Source: Phycisphaerae bacterium
Lineage (GTDB): Bacteria > Planctomycetota > Phycisphaerae > Sedimentisphaerales > Anaerobacaceae
Length of the DNA stretch: 33,097 bases
Reading direction: 5' to 3'
NCBI GenBank assembly: GCA_017993835.1
Contig: JAGOLX010000062.1
Location: 1-33,097, forward strand
Shown here: piece by piece, positions 1-8,796 of the stretch
Layout of the letters: every line of letters begins with the position of its first letter
How positions within the stretch are numbered: the stretch's first letter is position 1
Notes under the pieces: generated by a model
Told to the model about the DNA's origin: nothing
Databases searched by the model: none
Seen by the model: only the letters and a program-made list of their open reading frames with translations
Program-made: the position numbers and the translations under genes

Positions 1-80
1 GATTGGCTGGGCGGGAGATGTGGCTGGATCAGTTTCCATTGTTCGTCCGTGATATCCGTTGTGTATGTAATTGTGTCCAT
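1..80 (-). CDS. IS5-type transposase, N-terminal fragment cut by the window edge
   Basis: An ATG on the minus strand at 80 opens a frame that runs off the left edge after 26 codons. The peptide contains ITDEQWKLIQPHLPP, which matches the 'LTDEQWxLIxPLLPP' start of the DUF4096 domain at the N-terminus of IS5/IS4-type transposases. The DDE catalytic domain would lie outside the window, so intactness cannot be judged. No strong ribosome binding site is seen. The peptide is short, but the match is characteristic. Confidence 0.72.
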   Translation of the reverse strand, partial: MDTITYTTDITDEQWKLIQPHLPPSQ

Positions 81-147
81 ACAGCCTGTTATCGGCAAGA
101 TGGACGGTTTTCATACAGATTCTGAGGACCAACTGTGCTCTTGGGAA
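1..147 (-). mobile_element. Terminal part of an insertion sequence (IS5-like), outer boundary not resolved
   Basis: The transposase start at 80 implies that the left terminal inverted repeat of the element lies within the next several tens of bases, between 81 and about 147, before the hairpin that follows the MNT gene. The other end is outside the window, so neither the inverted repeat nor a target duplication can be confirmed. The 147 boundary is only the furthest position compatible with the neighbouring hairpin. Confidence 0.35.
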
Positions 148-163
148 GGCGACAGAAGTCGCC
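148..163 (-). terminator. Short hairpin after the HEPN/MNT pair, possible terminator
   Basis: GGCGAC and GTCGCC form a perfect 6-bp stem around a 4-nt loop, 12 nt past the stop codon of the nucleotidyltransferase gene. On the minus strand it is followed only by TTCCC, so the U-tract is weak. Confidence 0.4.
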
Positions 164-175
164 AATGAGAAGCGA

Positions 176-505
176 CTACTGACCGAGAATGCGGGTGCCA
201 TGCTGGAGTATGTACTCGGCAAAGCCGCCGCGGGGCGGATTGTCCAATGCCGAGGCCGGAAACAGATGCGCCTCCACATCCGAACCCGTTTCCTCCATGA
301 CCAGAGCCATGGCTGTCGCGCGTTGACGAATATCCCAGGACTCCACACCTTCCATGAATGCGGCGACGTCAATGTCACTCCACACATCCGGCGTGCCTTC
401 CACGTGAGAGCCAAAGACGTAAGCCGCACGGACCACGCCCAGCCGGGCCAGGGTCTTGGCGGCCGCCAGAGCCCGACCCACTATGTCAGGATCGAGAGTA
501 CCCAT
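176..505 (-). CDS. MNT-type minimal nucleotidyltransferase (HEPN/MNT pair)
   Basis: This 109-residue protein has the polymerase-beta-like nucleotidyltransferase signature: FGS, then G, then SDID at roughly residues 31-46 (GSHVEG...WSDIDVAAF). That is the GSxxxGxxxxxSDxD motif of the MNT family. The length is usual for stand-alone MNT proteins. It starts inside the 3' end of the HEPN gene (25-nt overlap, different frame), so the two are surely co-transcribed and probably translationally coupled. In characterised HEPN/MNT pairs the MNT partner neutralises the HEPN RNase, in some systems by adding AMP. That role here is inference from family and gene order. A GGAG lies about 11 nt before the ATG, a loose spacing consistent with coupling. 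Confidence 0.85.
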   Translation of the reverse strand: MGTLDPDIVGRALAAAKTLARLGVVRAAYVFGSHVEGTPDVWSDIDVAAFMEGVESWDIRQRATAMALVMEETGSDVEAHLFPASALDNPPRGGFAEYILQHGTRILGQ

Positions 506-864
506 CGAACTGTTTTCTCCGTGTTCCTCACGACATCGTCTGCAAGTTCGCGCGTGACCATCGCGCCTGCGGCCTTGATCTCTTCGGGGTAACGAGACTG
601 GATGTAGTAGGCCGACAATTCACCCAGAAATCGGTTCTGTTGCTGATCCGGATGGGTGTCTGCTACCTCCGCCAGGCGCAGAAGATTGTGTACTCGCGGG
701 GGCATTTCGCCGGTCTTCCTGACAATGACGGCTTTCAACGCCTTCTCCGTGGCCTGTTGACAGCAGAACAACACGTACAGATACCGGCCCGAGGCCAGCA
801 TGGCTCGCGCTGTCTCAAGATCGTATTGGGCCTGCTCAACCCAGCCTTGTTCGGTTTCACTCAT
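481..864 (-). CDS. HEPN domain protein, partner of the MNT protein
   Basis: This 127-residue, mostly helical protein matches the PF05168 HEPN pattern. It has a CQQATEKALKA helix, a PPRVHNL loop, and SRYPEE near residue 90, which is a hallmark of this subgroup. HEPN proteins next to MNT genes are usually RNase toxins or nucleic-acid-binding partners. The canonical RX4-6H RNase motif is not obvious: the only Arg near the His is RVH, so RNase activity is uncertain. The ATG at 864 follows a weak GGGA and lies about 35 nt downstream of the expected start site of a good promoter. Products of this type are common on mobile or accessory DNA, in keeping with the adjoining insertion sequence. Confidence 0.82.
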   Translation of the reverse strand: MSETEQGWVEQAQYDLETARAMLASGRYLYVLFCCQQATEKALKAVIVRKTGEMPPRVHNLLRLAEVADTHPDQQQNRFLGELSAYYIQSRYPEEIKAAGAMVTRELADDVVRNTEKTVRWVLSILT

Positions 865-904
865 ACGGCGTTCCCGCGCGTCAGTCAGACGCCTTCACTC
901 GACA

Positions 905-933
905 ACTATAGCACGGTCACAGGTGCAAATCAA
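905..933 (-). promoter_or_regulatory. Sigma70-like promoter of the HEPN/MNT pair
   Basis: On the minus strand TTGATT (928-933) and TATAGT (905-910) are separated by exactly 17 nt. They match the -35 and -10 consensus at 4/6 and 5/6 positions. The expected start site leaves a leader of about 35 nt before the HEPN ATG at 864. Confidence 0.55.
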
Positions 934-1096
934 TGGGCACGGTCAATGGGTCACGATTGTGGGAGCAGTCTTGAGTGGGTCAACCCCATTCCCGGGACTT
1001 GCATTCGCCTCTGTGTCGGACCGGGGCTCCCTGGCCGAGACACACCACATGGGCGTGGTCACGATCTGCGGCACGGGCTTATTCGCGGAATGGAGC

Positions 1097-1125
1097 TTCA
1101 ATCGCATCGTCACCTCTGCTAGAAT
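1097..1125 (+). promoter_or_regulatory. Weak candidate promoter for the plus-strand glycosidase genes
   Basis: TAGAAT at 1120-1125 is a 5/6 match to the -10 consensus, but the hexamer 17 nt upstream (TTCAAT) matches the -35 at only 3/6. The element lies 57 nt before the first ATG. In the whole divergent spacer 865-1182 I see only this element and the minus-strand HEPN promoter. There is no RNA gene and no convincing small ORF. Confidence 0.25.
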
Positions 1126-1182
1126 GCGGCTGTTTAACGCGGCGAAGCCTGAACAACGGTACGGTTTGATTGAGATACGCAC

Positions 1183-2907
1183 ATGAGAAAGCCTTTCTCG
1201 CAGTCCTTGTCTGTTGTCTTGGTGTCCCTTCTGTCCGTCCACGTGTGTTCCCCAGCTTCCAAGACTCTCGATCCACAACGCGGGACCGCGAAACCACTTT
1301 CGTTCTCCCAAGTGCAGTTCCAGGGCGAATTGGGTGCTCGGTACTGGGCAGCCACGTGCAACCTGCTCACGCGGACGGATCGCTACTCGCTGGACAGCTT
1401 CGCGGCCAGTGCCGCGGGACGACCTGGCGCGCTGTGGTGGGACTGGCCGGGCGACCAGATCGGCCGGTGGCTTTCCGTGCTCCATGTCGCAGAAGGCTAC
1501 GGCTGGACGCCGGCTGCCTGGCACCGCAGAGCCATCGCCGACGTCGTGCTGCCCCTCCAGACGGAGGACGGCCGTTTCGGACCGCCCGGCGCGGTCGCGG
1601 CCGAGGATGTTCGACTCCTCTCGGGCAACGCGTTTGCCCTGCGCGGTCTGATGGACGCCTATGCGGACACGCGTGACACCCGCTTTCTCGATGCCGCCCG
1701 CCGACTGGGACGGTATTTCGAGGCGACCGCTTCAACGTGGGAGACCCGCCGAGACGGAAAGCTCCATGAGTTCTACGGGCATTGCATTGACGGTCTGGCG
1801 GCTCTCTACGAGCAGGGAGGCGACCGCTGGACGCTGGCCCTTGCGGAACGGCTCGCCGAGCACGCCGGACGCACTCCCCACACGCACCACAGCCTGTCCC
1901 TCTGTCGGGGCTTGATCGATCTGGCGCGCGTCACAGGCAAGACAAAGCCCCTCGAGACTGTCGAGGACTATCTCGCTTGGTGTCGGGAACATCAGCACGT
2001 GACCGGCGCGCTGCCCGAGTCGCTGCCCGAGTCACCGCAGGACGAAGGGTGCGGACTGGCAGACTGGATCGTGGTCAACCTCATGATGTATCAGGCGACC
2101 GGAGAGTATCGTTATGTGGACGACGCCGAGCACACGCTGGTCAACCATTTCTTCCTGAACCAGTTCCATACCGGCGGGTTCGGCCATCTCTCGCTCGGCC
2201 CGGAGATCGTGGGCGGCAAGGGCTGGCAGGGTTGGGACGGGCAATTCGGCAGCGAGAATCCCGGATGCTGCTCGCTCTGGGGCCAATGGGCGTTGGGCCA
2301 GTTGGGTCGATTCGTCGTGACGCAGTCGGACGACACGATCTTCGTCAACCTCTATCCCACCGCTACGATCACGCTGCCGGAACATGACGTGCGGCTGGAG
2401 ATCGCCAGCGACTTTCCTCACATGAGCAAGGTCCAAATCCGCGTTCTCAGCGAGAGACCGCAGGCATTCACGCTGGCGCTCCGGGCGCCGGCCTGGGCGA
2501 AAGACATGCGGGTTCGCTGTGACGACGCCGTCGTGCAAGAACACGCCGCAGATGGCTCGTTGCGTCTGGCTCGCACTTGGCAGAACTCCGCGACCGTTGA
2601 CATCGAGTTCATTGCAGGATTGCGGATAGTCCCCTGGCCGGCAGACAAACCGCAGGGCGTCGCCCTGTTCGACGGTCCTCTGTGCCTCGGGCTTTCGGCC
2701 AAGACTGCCGACGTGAATCTGCCCTGGACACTCTTGGTTGACGCTTCCGGCAGGCCGCACCTCGACGTCGCAGGCAGGCTGGAAGTGACGGAGCCTAGCG
2801 GCCAAACAGTCACCGCACTGGAGCCGATCTGCGACAACTGGCTCGAGCCCGACGTCAAGGATCCCATCCGGCGACGCGTCCTGTTTCAAACCAAGTTAGT
2901 CAAGTGA
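1183..2907 (+). CDS. Exported DUF1680/GH127-like glycosidase (putative beta-L-arabinofuranosidase fold)
   Basis: This 574-residue protein has an N-terminal Sec-type signal (MRKPF followed by a hydrophobic stretch to about residue 24). The middle is an alpha-toroid with short helical repeats and the C-terminal third is beta-rich, as in DUF1680 proteins. GH127/GH146 enzymes hold zinc with Glu-x-Cys and a Cys-Cys pair, one Cys being the nucleophile. Here the equivalents appear as E288-G-C290 and C362-C363 (PGCCSLWG), with a spacing close to the family's. The protein is shorter than GH127/GH146 and the surrounding motifs are not the usual CCxxN or CCTGTG, so the substrate is open. It is the first gene of a four-gene plus-strand run; the next gene starts 48 nt later. 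The ribosome binding site is weak (GAGAT). Confidence 0.72.
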   Translation: MRKPFSQSLSVVLVSLLSVHVCSPASKTLDPQRGTAKPLSFSQVQFQGELGARYWAATCNLLTRTDRYSLDSFAASAAGRPGALWWDWPGDQIGRWLSVLHVAEGYGWTPAAWHRRAIADVVLPLQTEDGRFGPPGAVAAEDVRLLSGNAFALRGLMDAYADTRDTRFLDAARRLGRYFEATASTWETRRDGKLHEFYGHCIDGLAALYEQGGDRWTLALAERLAEHAGRTPHTHHSLSLCRGLIDLARVTGKTKPLETVEDYLAWCREHQHVTGALPESLPESPQDEGCGLADWIVVNLMMYQATGEYRYVDDAEHTLVNHFFLNQFHTGGFGHLSLGPEIVGGKGWQGWDGQFGSENPGCCSLWGQWALGQLGRFVVTQSDDTIFVNLYPTATITLPEHDVRLEIASDFPHMSKVQIRVLSERPQAFTLALRAPAWAKDMRVRCDDAVVQEHAADGSLRLARTWQNSATVDIEFIAGLRIVPWPADKPQGVALFDGPLCLGLSAKTADVNLPWTLLVDASGRPHLDVAGRLEVTEPSGQTVTALEPICDNWLEPDVKDPIRRRVLFQTKLVK

Positions 2908-2955
2908 CTTCGCTGCAGTTTGTTGAGCACAACTCTTCTGTGGAGGTTAGGCAGC

Positions 2956-5271
2956 ATGTATCGAAGAACCCTCGTGCGGAACCACATCCGTCTGACCCTG
3001 CCCGCGTTCCTGTTATTGTGCGTTGTCGCGGGCCGGACTGGCCGGGCGGCGAACTCGAATCCGTCCGAGCCGAGGGACACGCTGACCCTCTCTCGGACGG
3101 GGTCCGCCTTCCGTGCAGCTCTCGATGGCCAGGACGTTGTGCGGTTTTCCCTGCCGGAGTTGAGTGGGTGCGGGCTCCCTCGAACTGATGTTGCCGACAT
3201 CGAAGATGGCTGGCAACGGGTCCGCTTGACGTGGGACGTGAGCCGAGAGGTTGCGCAGGACGAGCTTTGGATCCGATTCGATCTGGCCTTCGAGCCCGAT
3301 TTCTGGTGGGCGCCGCATCTGGCGCCCGAGGAAGGCTACGTCGTGGGCCAGCATGTCTTTCGCGCGCCTGCGATGATCGCGCAGCGTGGACCTTTGACGC
3401 TCGTCCTCGTGCCCGATCTCGACGTCGTGGGCCAACGACCGGAGAATCCCTGGTTCATGGACTACGACGCCACAAAGAAGCAGATGTGGTTGGGTATGGT
3501 CCAGACGGAGATCCCGCAGCACGTCCTGTTCAAGAAGGCGCCGACAATGAGGTTCCCGCCGGGACAGGTGGTATTGAGCTTCTTCGTGACTGCCTATGAC
3601 GATCGCGGCGAGGTGAGGAACCCCTGGTCGAAGGTGACGGGCTTCCAGTGGAATCGCTGGGCCAGGCCGCTCTACGCGAAGGGCGAGCCGATCCCCGCGC
3701 CGCTGGAGAACTACGTGCGTCACACCTACGACTGGGCGTTCGACGGGTGGGGCAAGTTCGTCTGGCAGGAATTCGATCTCAACGGCGTACACGTCGGCGC
3801 GCCGCAGTTCATCGTCAACATCTCCCAGTCACCCAACTACCCGGACCCGTGGTACCAGCGGGAATTCCTGTCCATCTGGAACCAGGCGTGGTTCTCGTCG
3901 TTGCGAAGCGCCTCGGGCCTCTACCGCTTCGCGCGTGACACGCAGGACAAGGAACTGCTCCGCAAGGCGAACCTGACCAAGGAGCTGGCTCTCGCGGCGC
4001 CGATGAAGAACGGTATCTTCCCCGCCGTGATCGGCTGCGAGAATACGACTGTCCAGATCGAGGGCAAGGACTACAAGCGGCCGCAAGGGTGGGATCAGGC
4101 CACCTGGAGCAACTCGAACCGCAGTCCCCGCGACCACGGCATCACCTCCCAGTGGTACCACGTCCTGGACGCCAGTTGGACCGCGTTGCTGATGCTCCGC
4201 TGGCACGAAGAGCTGGAGAAGGACGAGCGTCTGCTCGACTATGCCCGCACATACGGAGACCGCCTGCTGGCGCTGCAGGACTCGCAGGGCTTTTTCCCCG
4301 GTTGGCTGCACCCTGAGACGCAGCAGCCTGGCAGCGTAATGAACCAGACGCCGGAGACCAGCATGAGCGTGACATTCCTGCTGAAGCTGGCGGATCGGAC
4401 CGGCGACGAGAAGTACCGACAGGCTGCGGTACGAGCGATGGACGCGGTCCTGGCGCAGGTCGTCCCGGCGGGTCGCTGGGAGGACTTCGAGACCTACTGG
4501 TCCTGTTGCGGCTGGGGACGCGACAGGTACCTCGGCGCGAAGGTCGAACGCAACGCCATGCACAAGCAGAACAGTCTCTCGTCGTTCTGGACCGCGGAGG
4601 CGCTGCTGGCGACCTGCCGCGCGACCGGCCAAGCGCGTTATCTCCAATGGGGCCGGCGCACGCTGGACGAGCTGTCCATGGGCCAGCAGGTGTGGCAGCC
4701 GCCGTTCATCTACGTCCCGGCCCTCGGTGGCTTCGGCGTCATGAACTGCGACGGGGAATGGAACGATTCTCGCGAGACCCTGTTCGCGGAACTGTTCCTC
4801 GATTACTACCGGGCAACCGGCAACCCCGACTACTTCGAGCGAGGCGTCGTAGCGTTGAAGTCGGGCTTCATCATGATGTACTGTCCCGAGAATCCGGCGG
4901 TCCGCGCGATGTGGGAGAAGGTCTATCCCTGGTTCGGACCCGAGGACTATGGGTTCACGATGGAGAACTACGGCCACGGCGGACGGACCAGCGCCGAAGG
5001 CGAAGGCATGGGGGTCTTCACCATCTACGATTGGGGCAACGGCGCCGCGGCGGAGGCCGCGATGCGGATCCTCGACCACTATGGACACGTCTACATCGAC
5101 CGCACGCGGAACCAGGCGTTCGGGATCGATCAGGTGAAAGTCCAGCATACCGACACGGGCTGGAGATTGACCAACCAGACCGGGCGGCCGCGCACGCTTC
5201 GCGTCGTTTTCGACGACGGCACAAGCCGGCAAGTGAAGATCGAGGATGATGCCGTCCTCTCCGGGCGGTAG
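2956..5271 (+). CDS. Exported six-hairpin glycosidase-like protein, family not recognised
   Basis: This is a 771-residue protein. The start at 2956 is chosen over an upstream ATG at 2920 because GGAGGT (2942-2947) lies 8 nt before it and a signal peptide follows (basic MYRRTLVRNH, then a hydrophobic core, cleavage near AANS). Residues about 35-270 look like a beta-sandwich rich in aromatic residues. Residues about 270-720 look like an (alpha/alpha)6 toroid with repeated WxxxALL/DxLLALQD helices and conserved-looking acidic/aromatic loops (WSNSNRSPRDHG, NCDGEWNDSRET). That two-part build is typical of glycosidases and lyases of the six-hairpin superfamily, but I cannot place it in a numbered family. 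It sits between the GH127-like and GH106 genes, so a role on the same polysaccharide is likely. Confidence 0.7.
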   Translation: MYRRTLVRNHIRLTLPAFLLLCVVAGRTGRAANSNPSEPRDTLTLSRTGSAFRAALDGQDVVRFSLPELSGCGLPRTDVADIEDGWQRVRLTWDVSREVAQDELWIRFDLAFEPDFWWAPHLAPEEGYVVGQHVFRAPAMIAQRGPLTLVLVPDLDVVGQRPENPWFMDYDATKKQMWLGMVQTEIPQHVLFKKAPTMRFPPGQVVLSFFVTAYDDRGEVRNPWSKVTGFQWNRWARPLYAKGEPIPAPLENYVRHTYDWAFDGWGKFVWQEFDLNGVHVGAPQFIVNISQSPNYPDPWYQREFLSIWNQAWFSSLRSASGLYRFARDTQDKELLRKANLTKELALAAPMKNGIFPAVIGCENTTVQIEGKDYKRPQGWDQATWSNSNRSPRDHGITSQWYHVLDASWTALLMLRWHEELEKDERLLDYARTYGDRLLALQDSQGFFPGWLHPETQQPGSVMNQTPETSMSVTFLLKLADRTGDEKYRQAAVRAMDAVLAQVVPAGRWEDFETYWSCCGWGRDRYLGAKVERNAMHKQNSLSSFWTAEALLATCRATGQARYLQWGRRTLDELSMGQQVWQPPFIYVPALGGFGVMNCDGEWNDSRETLFAELFLDYYRATGNPDYFERGVVALKSGFIMMYCPENPAVRAMWEKVYPWFGPEDYGFTMENYGHGGRTSAEGEGMGVFTIYDWGNGAAAEAAMRILDHYGHVYIDRTRNQAFGIDQVKVQHTDTGWRLTNQTGRPRTLRVVFDDGTSRQVKIEDDAVLSGR

Positions 5272-5338
5272 CGTCGTCGCCTTCCCGTGTTCGGAAAGGA
5301 GCCGCGACCAAGGTTGAGTGAATCGAGGACAGTGCAAG

Positions 5339-8300
5339 ATGATCACGAGACGAACACGCGTTTCCGGTCTGGTCCTGATGATGTGTGTCTTCCTCGGAAC
5401 GGTCGAGCATCGAGCGGCTGGGGACGATCTGGCCGCGGGGTTCGCAGCACCACCCCGCTCGGCCTGGCCCTGGACCTACTGGTTCGTCATGGACGGCAAC
5501 CTCAACTGCGAGGGAATCACCGCTGATTTCGAGGCCATGAAGCGTGTTGGACTCGGAGGTGTACTGTTCATGGAGGTGGACGTCGGCGTTCCCAAAGGAC
5601 CGGTGAAGTTCATGAGCCCTCAGTGGCGGGAGCTGTTCAAGCACGCCAACCAGGAGGCCGCGCGGCTCGGCCTGGCGATGACGATGCCTGCCAGTCCCGG
5701 CTGGACCGGCAGCGGCGGGCCTTGGGTCAAGCCGGAGCAGTCGATGCAGAAACTCGTGTGGAGCGAGACGGACATCACGGGACCGCAGCGGTTTGAGGGG
5801 ACGCTGCCGCAGCCGGAGACGGTGGCGGGGTACTACCGCGACGTGGCGGTACTGGCCTTCCCGGCGCCGGCAAAGCCCTATCAGATCGAGGATATTCAGG
5901 AGAAGACGATCCAGAAGCGTGGCTGGTATTCGTCGCAGCCCGGAGTGAAGGCGATGCTTCCGCCGGCCGAGGAGTATCCCGAACTCTCGCCGGAACAGGT
6001 GGTTCCGATGGATCGCATCGTCGATCTGACCGGCCGGATGGATGGGAACGGCCGGCTGGTTTGGGAGGCGCCGGCAGGCCAATGGACGGTGCTGCGCTTC
6101 AGTCACACCAGCACGGGGGCCACCACGCGTCCGGCTCCGGAGCCGGGTTTGGGACTGGAGTGCGACAAATTCGACAAGGCGGCCCTGGAGGCACACTTCG
6201 ACGATTTCCTCGGCACGCTGATGAGCGATATCGGACCGCTGACCGGCAAGTCGCTCGTCTCCCTGCACATCGACAGTTGGGAGATGGGACCGCAGAACTG
6301 GACGGCCCGCTTCCCGGACGAGTTCCGCCAACGACGCGGCTACGATCTGTTGTCCTATCTGCCGGTGATGACCGGACGAGTTGTCACAAGCCTCGAAATA
6401 TCGGAACGGTTCCTGTGGGACGTGCGGCAGACGATCCTGGAGCTGATTGCCCAGAACCACGCAGGCCACCTGGCCGAGCTGGCCCATCGGCATGGGCTGG
6501 GATTGTCCATCGAGCCGTACGATCAGACGCCTTGTGACGACATGACGTACGGCGCTCGCGCGGATGTCCCGATGGGAGAATTCTGGCGGGACACGTTCAG
6601 TACGTGGTTCAGTTGCACGGAGGCAAGCTCGATTGCCCACACCTACGGCAAGCAAATCGTGCAGGCGGAAGCTTTCACCTCCGGCGACGGCGAGCGGTGG
6701 CTGGCATACCCTGCCTCGCTGAAGGCGCTTGGCGACTGGGCCTTCTGCGAAGGGATCAACCGATTCGTGTTCCACCGGTACGCGCATCAGCCGTGGCTCG
6801 ACCGCTACCCCGGCATGACGATGGGCCCCTACGGGATTCACTACGAGCGCACGCAGACATGGTGGGACATGTCGCGAGCGTGGATCGAGTATCTCTCGCG
6901 GTGCCAGTTCATGCTTCAACAGGGATTGTTCGTGGCGGACGTGTGCTTCCTCAAGCCCGAGGAGTCGCCGCAGGTCTTCCGCCCGCCGGCTTCCGCGACG
7001 CAGGGCAATCCTCCGAGTCGACTCGGCTACGGTTTCGACGGCTGCACAGCGGAGGCGCTGCTCACGCGCATGTCAGTGAAGGACGGCCGACTCTCGCTGC
7101 CCGACGGCATGACCTATCGCGTCCTGGTCCTGCCGGAGATGCCGACCATGACGCCGGCGCTGCTCGGCAAGATCAGAGAACTCGTATCGGGCGGCGCGAC
7201 GATCATCGGGCCGCGACCATTGCGCTCTCCGAGCCTCAGCGATTTCCCGAGATGCGACGGTGAGGTGCGCGATCTTGCGGAAGAGCTTTGGGCCAACTGC
7301 GACGGAGACACCGTCCGAGAGCACGCGTGTGGCAAGGGTCGCATTCTCTGGCGACGCGCGCATACCGAGGTCCCTGTCGAGCCGACAGAGGAGCCTCTGA
7401 AGCAGGCCCAATGGATCTGGCACGATGAGGGCAGCCCGGCACAGAGCGCGCCTGTGGGCAAGCGGTTCTTTCGTCGCACGTGGACCCTCGAACACGATGC
7501 GACCGTGGAATCCGCGCGCGTGTTCCTGACGGCCGACAATGCGTTCGAACTGTGGATCAACGGTCGTCACGTTGGCGCAGGCAACAACTTCCACCAGCTC
7601 TACGATTTCGACGTCAGAGAATGGCTCCAACCGGGTGTGAATGTCGTGGCTGTTGCGGCGGAAAACGGCAGCGACGCACCGAACCCGGCGGGCCTGATCG
7701 CGGAACTGGTCGTCAAGTCCGCCAATCGGCCGACACTGAAGATGTCCACAGACCGTACGTGGCAGACAGCGCCCACCGTCCAGGATTCGTGGCCCGATGA
7801 GGCAATGGCATCGGGCTCCTGGCAACCGGCGGTGGAATTGGGTCCGCTGGGCATGGCCCCCTGGGGGGCGGTCAACAAGCCGGCGACGCAGCCGGAATTC
7901 TATTGTGACTTCAGCGAGATTATCGAGGTCCTGGGCAAGATGGGTGTGCCGCCGGACTTCGAATCGGAGGGATCAGTTCGCTACATCCATCGGCGAATAG
8001 ACGAGACCGATGTCTATTTCGTCGCCAACTGCGAGGAACGCGTGGTCGAGGCGGACTGTGTCTTCCGTGTCTCCGGCAAGACGCCGCAGCTCTGGGATCC
8101 CCTGACCGGTGAACGAAAGGCCTTGCCGGAGTTCGTCACGAAGAACGGACGCACCAGCGTGCCGATGCGCTTCGAGCCAGCACAGTCGTTCTTCGTCGTC
8201 TTCCGCAAGTCCGCGGGTGAGATGCGCGGTCGGGGTCGCAATTTCCCGCCAAGGGAGAGATTGATGGAGTTGACCGGTCCGTGGGAGGTTTCGTTCGATC

Positions 8301-8743
8301 CCAAGTGGAGCAGTCCGGAGAAGGTCGTCTTCCAGAGCCTCGAAGACTGGAGCAAACGACCCGAAGACGGCATCCGGCACTACTCCGGCTCCGCGACCTA
8401 CAGCAGGACATTCGACATGCCTGAGGCTCCGAGCGACCAGCGTCTTCATTTGGACCTGGGCGATGTGAGGAATCTCGCGCAGGTCCGATTGAATGGCCGG
8501 GACCTCGGCGTGGTGTGGTGTGCCCCGTGGAGCGTGGATGTCACCGGCGCGGTCAGAGCCAAGGACAACCGACTGGAAATCACCGTGGCGAACCTCTGGC
8601 CCAACCGCCTGATTGGCGATCAGTCTGTGCCCCAAGAGAAACGACGGACCTGGACCACGTGGAATCCGTTCAAGGCGGACACGCCGTTGCTGGAATCCGG
8701 TCTCCTGGGACCGGTTGTACTGGAGAGCATACTCCGACCGTGA
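5339..8743 (+). CDS. GH106 alpha-L-rhamnosidase-like exported enzyme
   Basis: This is a 1134-residue protein. The start at 5339 is preferred to a GTG at 5318 because GAGGA (5325-5329) is 9 nt upstream and a signal peptide begins at MITRRTR. The N-terminal half carries GH106 hallmarks: RSAWPWTYWFVMDGN, GITADFEAMKRVGLGG, a PASPGWTGSGGPW loop, then HIDSWEMGPQNWT and a long TIM-barrel region to about residue 680. A jelly-roll like the rhamnosidase N-domain follows at about 700-810 (LWINGRHVG), and a GH2-type sugar-binding sandwich ends the protein (VRLNGRDLGVVWCAPW). GH106 enzymes release terminal alpha-L-rhamnose from pectic or arabinogalactan chains, often working outside the cytoplasm. Catalytic glutamates were not mapped individually. 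It is 67 nt after the previous gene and 53 nt before the next. Confidence 0.88.
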   Translation: MITRRTRVSGLVLMMCVFLGTVEHRAAGDDLAAGFAAPPRSAWPWTYWFVMDGNLNCEGITADFEAMKRVGLGGVLFMEVDVGVPKGPVKFMSPQWRELFKHANQEAARLGLAMTMPASPGWTGSGGPWVKPEQSMQKLVWSETDITGPQRFEGTLPQPETVAGYYRDVAVLAFPAPAKPYQIEDIQEKTIQKRGWYSSQPGVKAMLPPAEEYPELSPEQVVPMDRIVDLTGRMDGNGRLVWEAPAGQWTVLRFSHTSTGATTRPAPEPGLGLECDKFDKAALEAHFDDFLGTLMSDIGPLTGKSLVSLHIDSWEMGPQNWTARFPDEFRQRRGYDLLSYLPVMTGRVVTSLEISERFLWDVRQTILELIAQNHAGHLAELAHRHGLGLSIEPYDQTPCDDMTYGARADVPMGEFWRDTFSTWFSCTEASSIAHTYGKQIVQAEAFTSGDGERWLAYPASLKALGDWAFCEGINRFVFHRYAHQPWLDRYPGMTMGPYGIHYERTQTWWDMSRAWIEYLSRCQFMLQQGLFVADVCFLKPEESPQVFRPPASATQGNPPSRLGYGFDGCTAEALLTRMSVKDGRLSLPDGMTYRVLVLPEMPTMTPALLGKIRELVSGGATIIGPRPLRSPSLSDFPRCDGEVRDLAEELWANCDGDTVREHACGKGRILWRRAHTEVPVEPTEEPLKQAQWIWHDEGSPAQSAPVGKRFFRRTWTLEHDATVESARVFLTADNAFELWINGRHVGAGNNFHQLYDFDVREWLQPGVNVVAVAAENGSDAPNPAGLIAELVVKSANRPTLKMSTDRTWQTAPTVQDSWPDEAMASGSWQPAVELGPLGMAPWGAVNKPATQPEFYCDFSEIIEVLGKMGVPPDFESEGSVRYIHRRIDETDVYFVANCEERVVEADCVFRVSGKTPQLWDPLTGERKALPEFVTKNGRTSVPMRFEPAQSFFVVFRKSAGEMRGRGRNFPPRERLMELTGPWEVSFDPKWSSPEKVVFQSLEDWSKRPEDGIRHYSGSATYSRTFDMPEAPSDQRLHLDLGDVRNLAQVRLNGRDLGVVWCAPWSVDVTGAVRAKDNRLEITVANLWPNRLIGDQSVPQEKRRTWTTWNPFKADTPLLESGLLGPVVLESILRP

Positions 8744-8796
8744 ACCATCGGCTGGCGAGGAAAAAGTAGTTTCACACAACGAGAAGAGAGGTGTCC

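Noticed and set aside
5018-6919. 633-codon open frame on the minus strand opposite the unassigned glycosidase and GH106 genes
   Set aside because: It spans the junction of two well-supported plus-strand genes and shows no domain or signal.
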